Assembly: GCF_013002715.1 (NCBI RefSeq)
Contig: NZ_JABENB010000001.1
Location: 992,001-1,056,000 of the forward strand
DNA length: 64,000 nucleotides
Direction of reading: 5' to 3'
Source of the DNA: Flexivirga aerilata
GTDB lineage: Bacteria > Actinomycetota > Actinomycetes > Actinomycetales > Dermatophilaceae
The notes beneath the pieces were generated by a model, which saw nothing but the letters and a program-made list of their open reading frames with translations, searched no databases and had not been told where the DNA came from. The translations under genes were made by a program, and so were the position numbers. Position 1 is the stretch's first letter. The number at the start of each line of letters is the position of its first letter. Below are positions 61,092 to 64,000 of this stretch, piece by piece.

Positions 61092-62846
61092 CTACTCGGC
61101 GGCGTGCCGTGGGGTCCGCGTCTCGTCGACGTCGTCGGCGACTGCGTCCTCGGCAGCCTCGTGCCGGCCGGCGGCGGCCGCCACTCCCGCGGCGACCGGC
61201 TCGTCGGTGGCTGCCGGTGCGCCGGCGTTGGCCGCCGACTCCGACGCGGCCGCCGCCTGCGCCGACTGGGCCCGCAGCTCCACCTGCGGCATGAGCTGCA
61301 GCACCAGGAAGCCGATGAACATCACCACTGCCGCGCAGAGGAAGATCATGTCCATCGAGTCGGCGAAGCCGACCTTGAACGGGTGCGTCAGCTTGTCGGC
61401 GTACTGCTGCAGCACGTCGGAGTTGTCCTCGACCTGCGAGGAGATCGCGCCGATGATCTTGCGGTTCTCCGGCGAGGCGAGCGACGGGTCGGCCTTGGTG
61501 GCCGCGGTGAGCGCGTCCTTGATCTTGTCGCCGACCGTGCTGAAGAGGATCGACAGGAAGATCGCGACGCCGAGCGTTCCGCCGACCTGGCGGAAGAAGG
61601 TCGCCGCCGAGGTGGCGACGCCGATCTCGCGCGGCGGCACGGCGTTCTGCACGATCAGGGTCAGCGGCTGCATGCAGTTACCGAGGCCGAGGCCGACGAT
61701 GAACATGTAGACCATGACCAGTGGCAGCGGGGTGTCGGCGCCGATGCGCCACAGCAGCAGCAGGCCGATGGTCGCGACCAGGGTGCCGATGATCGGGAAG
61801 ATGCGGATCTTGCCGGTGCGGGCGGTGATCTGCCCGGAGACGATCGCGGCGAGCATCAGGCCGCCCACCATCGGCAGCATCATCAGACCGGACTCGATCG
61901 GCGAGGCGCCGTGCACGATCTGCATGTAGAGCGGCAGCACGGTGATGCCACCGAACATGCCCATGCCGACGATCACGCTGGCGACGATCGTGACCGAGGC
62001 GGCGCGCAGCCGGAAGATGCGCAGCGGGATGAGGGCGTCCTGCTTCATCATGCGCTCGACGAGCACGAACGCGATCAGGCCGATGCCACCGATGACGTAG
62101 CAGAGCAGCGCCCGGCCGGAGCCCCAGCCCCAGGTGCGCCCCTGCTCGGCGACGGTCAGCAGCGGCACCAGGCAGACCACGAGGGCCGCGGCGCCCCACC
62201 AGTCGATGCGGGCCTCGCGGCGGGTGTGCGGCAGGTGCAGGGTCGCCGAGACCACGAACAGCGCGATGATGCCGATCGGCACGTTCACGAGGAACACCCA
62301 GCGCCAGCCGGTGATGCCGAGGAAGATGTTGGTCTCGGCGAGGATGCCGCCGATGACCGGGCCGAGCACCGAGGAGGTGCCGAAGGTGGCCATGAAGTAG
62401 CCGGTGTACTTGGCGCGCTCGCGCGGCGGCACCAGGTCGCCGATGATCGCCAGCACCAGCGTCATCAGGCCGCCGGCGCCGATGCCCTGGATGGCGCGGA
62501 ACGCGGCGAGCATGTACATCGAGGTGGCGAACGAGCACAGCGCCGACCCGATGATGAAGACGGTGATCGCGAAGAGGAAGAGCTTCTTGCGGCCGTAGAG
62601 GTCGCCGAGCTTGCCGTAGATCGGGGTCGCGATCGTCGAGGTGATCAGGTAGGCCGTGGTCACCCATGCCTGCACGGACAGGCCGTGCAGGTCATCGGAG
62701 ATCGTCCGGATCGCCGTGCTGACGATCGTCTGGTCGAGCGCGGCGAGGAACATGCCGAGCATCAGACCTGAGAGGATCGTCAGGATCTGCCGGTGACTGT
62801 ATTCACCGTCCGTGGGGGCCGTGGGGGCCGCCGTCTGGGTGGTCAC
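61092..62846 (-). CDS. MFS drug-efflux transporter, DHA2 (EmrB/QacA) family
   Basis: A 584-residue, 14-helix exporter. It has LSGLMLGMFLAALDQTIVST, the A-motif GKLGDLYGRKKLFLFAITVF, the antiporter motif C-like GTSSVLGPVIGGILAETNI with ITGWRWVFLVNVPIG, and an Ala-rich C-terminal tail of about 60 residues. It probably exports hydrophobic or antibiotic-like compounds in exchange for protons. The GTG at 62846 overlaps the marR stop (GTGA). Upstream in-frame sequence lies within marR and is not coding. Confidence 0.88.
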   Translation of the reverse strand: MTTQTAAPTAPTDGEYSHRQILTILSGLMLGMFLAALDQTIVSTAIRTISDDLHGLSVQAWVTTAYLITSTIATPIYGKLGDLYGRKKLFLFAITVFIIGSALCSFATSMYMLAAFRAIQGIGAGGLMTLVLAIIGDLVPPRERAKYTGYFMATFGTSSVLGPVIGGILAETNIFLGITGWRWVFLVNVPIGIIALFVVSATLHLPHTRREARIDWWGAAALVVCLVPLLTVAEQGRTWGWGSGRALLCYVIGGIGLIAFVLVERMMKQDALIPLRIFRLRAASVTIVASVIVGMGMFGGITVLPLYMQIVHGASPIESGLMMLPMVGGLMLAAIVSGQITARTGKIRIFPIIGTLVATIGLLLLWRIGADTPLPLVMVYMFIVGLGLGNCMQPLTLIVQNAVPPREIGVATSAATFFRQVGGTLGVAIFLSILFSTVGDKIKDALTAATKADPSLASPENRKIIGAISSQVEDNSDVLQQYADKLTHPFKVGFADSMDMIFLCAAVVMFIGFLVLQLMPQVELRAQSAQAAAASESAANAGAPAATDEPVAAGVAAAAGRHEAAEDAVADDVDETRTPRHAAE

Positions 62847-63403
62847 GAAACATCCTTCCGGGTGTCGGGGATCGGTGGGTATTCGGGCAGTTCGCCGCCC
62901 GCGACGCGCACCCGGTCGAGTTCTTCGCCGAGTTGGCCGACGAACCGCCGCAGGTGCGATGCGAAGTCCCGCGCCTCGTCGTTGTCCCAGCTCTCCAGCA
63001 GGGTCTGGAACCACAGGCCGCGGCCGACCTGCAGCCGCTCGACGAGCGACTCGCCCTCGGGCGTGAGCGCAACCCGCTGCGCGCGGCGGTCGTCCGGGTC
63101 GGAGACCTTGGCGACCAGGCCGTAGGACACCAGGTTGCTCACCTGCCGGCTCACCGTCGACACGTCCGAATGGATCAGCTCGGCCAGCGCGGAGACGCGT
63201 GCCGGGCCCTTCTTCAGCGCGAAGATCAACGGGTATGACGAGGGCTCCGCCCCCGCGTGGACCCGCGGCGAGTGCGCGCGCAGCGACTCGATCTTCTTCA
63301 CCATGTGGATGAGTTCGGTCGACAGCTCCATCGCGACGTCGTGGTCGATGGGCACGGCAGCTGATCCTTCGGGCGAGGTGGGTGGTGGTGTGCGACGAGG
63401 CAT
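62843..63403 (-). CDS. MarR-family regulator of the efflux pump
   Basis: A 186-residue MarR protein. The winged helix has RVSALAELIHSDVSTVSRQVSN and the wing VAKVSDPDDRRAQRVALTPEGE, with the conserved D-x-R-R. It is coupled to the DHA2 pump, forming a typical autoregulated resistance pair. The ATG at 63403 (MPRRTPPPTSP) is used; a GTG about 15 codons inside, after GAAGGATC, is a good alternative. Confidence 0.85.
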   Translation of the reverse strand: MPRRTPPPTSPEGSAAVPIDHDVAMELSTELIHMVKKIESLRAHSPRVHAGAEPSSYPLIFALKKGPARVSALAELIHSDVSTVSRQVSNLVSYGLVAKVSDPDDRRAQRVALTPEGESLVERLQVGRGLWFQTLLESWDNDEARDFASHLRRFVGQLGEELDRVRVAGGELPEYPPIPDTRKDVS

Positions 63404-63482
63404 GCGCCGGAACGGCTGAAGGGCTCCCCGCTCACGGGGAAGTAAACCCGTCAAGCAGAACTTGCTTGCGGCACACAACCTT

Positions 63483-63503
63483 ATGCATCGATGGCCGATG
63501 CAT
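63483..63503. promoter_or_regulatory. Perfect inverted repeat, likely MarR operator
   Basis: ATGCATCG (63483-63490) and CGATGCAT (63496-63503) are separated by ATGGC. It lies 80 bp upstream of the marR start, where the promoter of the marR-efflux operon is expected, and also upstream of the divergent membrane-protein gene. Confidence 0.55.
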
Positions 63504-63605
63504 CAAATCGGCCCGGTGCCGGACGCGCGCCGGACCGATGTCGGACAGGTGCCTGACGGGCGCCGGCGCGGTCGTGACGACGGTTTTGCTCATAGGGTGC
63601 GGCGA

Positions 63606-64000
63606 GTGCGCGAGCGACGGCTGAGGCCAGGGTGGCCGCTGGTGGCGGCGGTCCTGTGTGTGCCGCTGCTGATCTGGCTGGTCGCGTGGGTGTCGCGGGG
63701 GTGGCTGCCGCAAGGGGATGAGGGTGTCATCGCGCTGAAGGCGCAGGCGGTGTGGAGCGCGCACCCGCCGGTGCAGGGCATGCGGTCGACGAGCGCGGCT
63801 TCGGTGCCGGGGGTGTATGCCCACCATCCGGGGCCGATCGAGTTCTACGGCTTGTCGCTGCCCTACGCGATGACCGGGTGGCGGCCGGTCGGACTGCTGA
63901 TCGGGGCCGCGGCCTGGGCGGCGGCGATGATCGTCGTCGCGGTGGCGCAGGCGGCGGCGATCGCCGGGCGGGCCGGGCTGTGGCTGGTCGCGGCTGCGGT
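63606..64000 (+). CDS. GT-C-like polytopic membrane protein, partial (cut by window end)
   Basis: An open frame from a GTG at 63606 (MRERRLRPGWPLVAAVLCVP), with another GTG at 63597, runs off the window after 131 residues. It has a first helix, then GWLPQGDEGVIALKAQAVWS, AHPPVQGMRSTSAASVPGV and YAHHPGPIEFYGLSLPYAMT, then two more helices. These segments match the protein at 21991-23394 almost residue for residue, so it is a paralogue. The acidic first loop fits GT-C glycosyltransferases. The role is unknown. Confidence 0.8.
   Translation, partial: MRERRLRPGWPLVAAVLCVPLLIWLVAWVSRGWLPQGDEGVIALKAQAVWSAHPPVQGMRSTSAASVPGVYAHHPGPIEFYGLSLPYAMTGWRPVGLLIGAAAWAAAMIVVAVAQAAAIAGRAGLWLVAAA

Noticed and set aside
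61104..62771. 555-codon open frame opposite the DHA2 transporter
   Set aside because: Asp/His/Arg-rich antisense shadow; the transporter helices and motifs are on the other strand.

Overview
This is a high-GC window with dense ATGA/GTGA-coupled genes and many GTG starts. The gene types point to an actinobacterium: DivIVA-like protein, HNH/DUF222 protein, two YkuD L,D-transpeptidases, EthA-like Baeyer-Villiger monooxygenase, and a Pat plus PdhABC/BkdABC block. Micrococcales, perhaps Dermacoccaceae or a relative, is my best guess; that is inference, since there is no rRNA here. I saw no rRNA, tRNA, CRISPR array, prophage or insertion sequence.

Layout. 0-4 kb: a DEDDh exonuclease-BRCT-TerD fusion, then a PTS-type dihydroxyacetone kinase operon (dhaKLM). 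4-9.2 kb: a DUF4190 membrane protein, a geranylgeranyl-reductase-like flavoenzyme, an acyl-CoA ligase and a divergent Baeyer-Villiger monooxygenase. 9.2-13 kb: a coupled operon of GT4 glycosyltransferase, a 40-codon ORF made of two 60-bp repeats, methyltransferase, terpenoid-toroid-like protein and a second methyltransferase. 13-25 kb: mostly housekeeping genes (dienelactone hydrolase, HNH/DUF222, argS, secreted tripeptidyl aminopeptidase, galE, DivIVA-like), a degenerate orphan MbtH-like protein, and a paaI-paaK-membrane protein operon. 25-31 kb: cell-surface block with an S53 protease and two L,D-transpeptidases flanking a TGPTSPT-repeat secreted protein. 31-38 kb: Pat aminotransferase and the E1alpha/E1beta/E2 genes of a 2-oxoacid dehydrogenase. 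38-41.5 kb: MarR, SDR and a frameshifted CocE-type hydrolase.

41.5-48.6 kb holds two regulated catabolic units. One is an FAD/4Fe-4S D-2-hydroxyacid dehydrogenase divergent from a GntR regulator, with a 32-bp near-perfect palindrome covering both start codons. The other is an IclR regulator divergent from a hydroxyacid-oxoacid transhydrogenase and an MHS transporter. Together they could interconvert 4-hydroxyacids and D-2-hydroxyglutarate.

48.6-61 kb reads as a complete taurine dissimilation island: TauR-like MocR regulator, taurine:pyruvate aminotransferase, alanine dehydrogenase, phosphate acetyltransferase, Xsc sulfoacetaldehyde acetyltransferase and an APC permease. Embedded in it is a translationally coupled operon of an IclR regulator plus close homologues of the cobaltochelatase subunits CobS and CobT. 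No CobN is in the window. Two matching candidate IclR operators flank the xsc promoter. This orphan CobST pair tied to xsc is the best candidate for an undescribed system. 61-64 kb: MarR-controlled DHA2 efflux pump and the start of a second copy of the membrane protein seen at 22-23 kb.

Across the whole window the word GTATGNCG (or CGNCATAC) occurs about 82 times by hand count. It accounts for nearly every GTATG/CATAC and forces rare codons, so it looks like a DNA-level signal rather than a coding effect.
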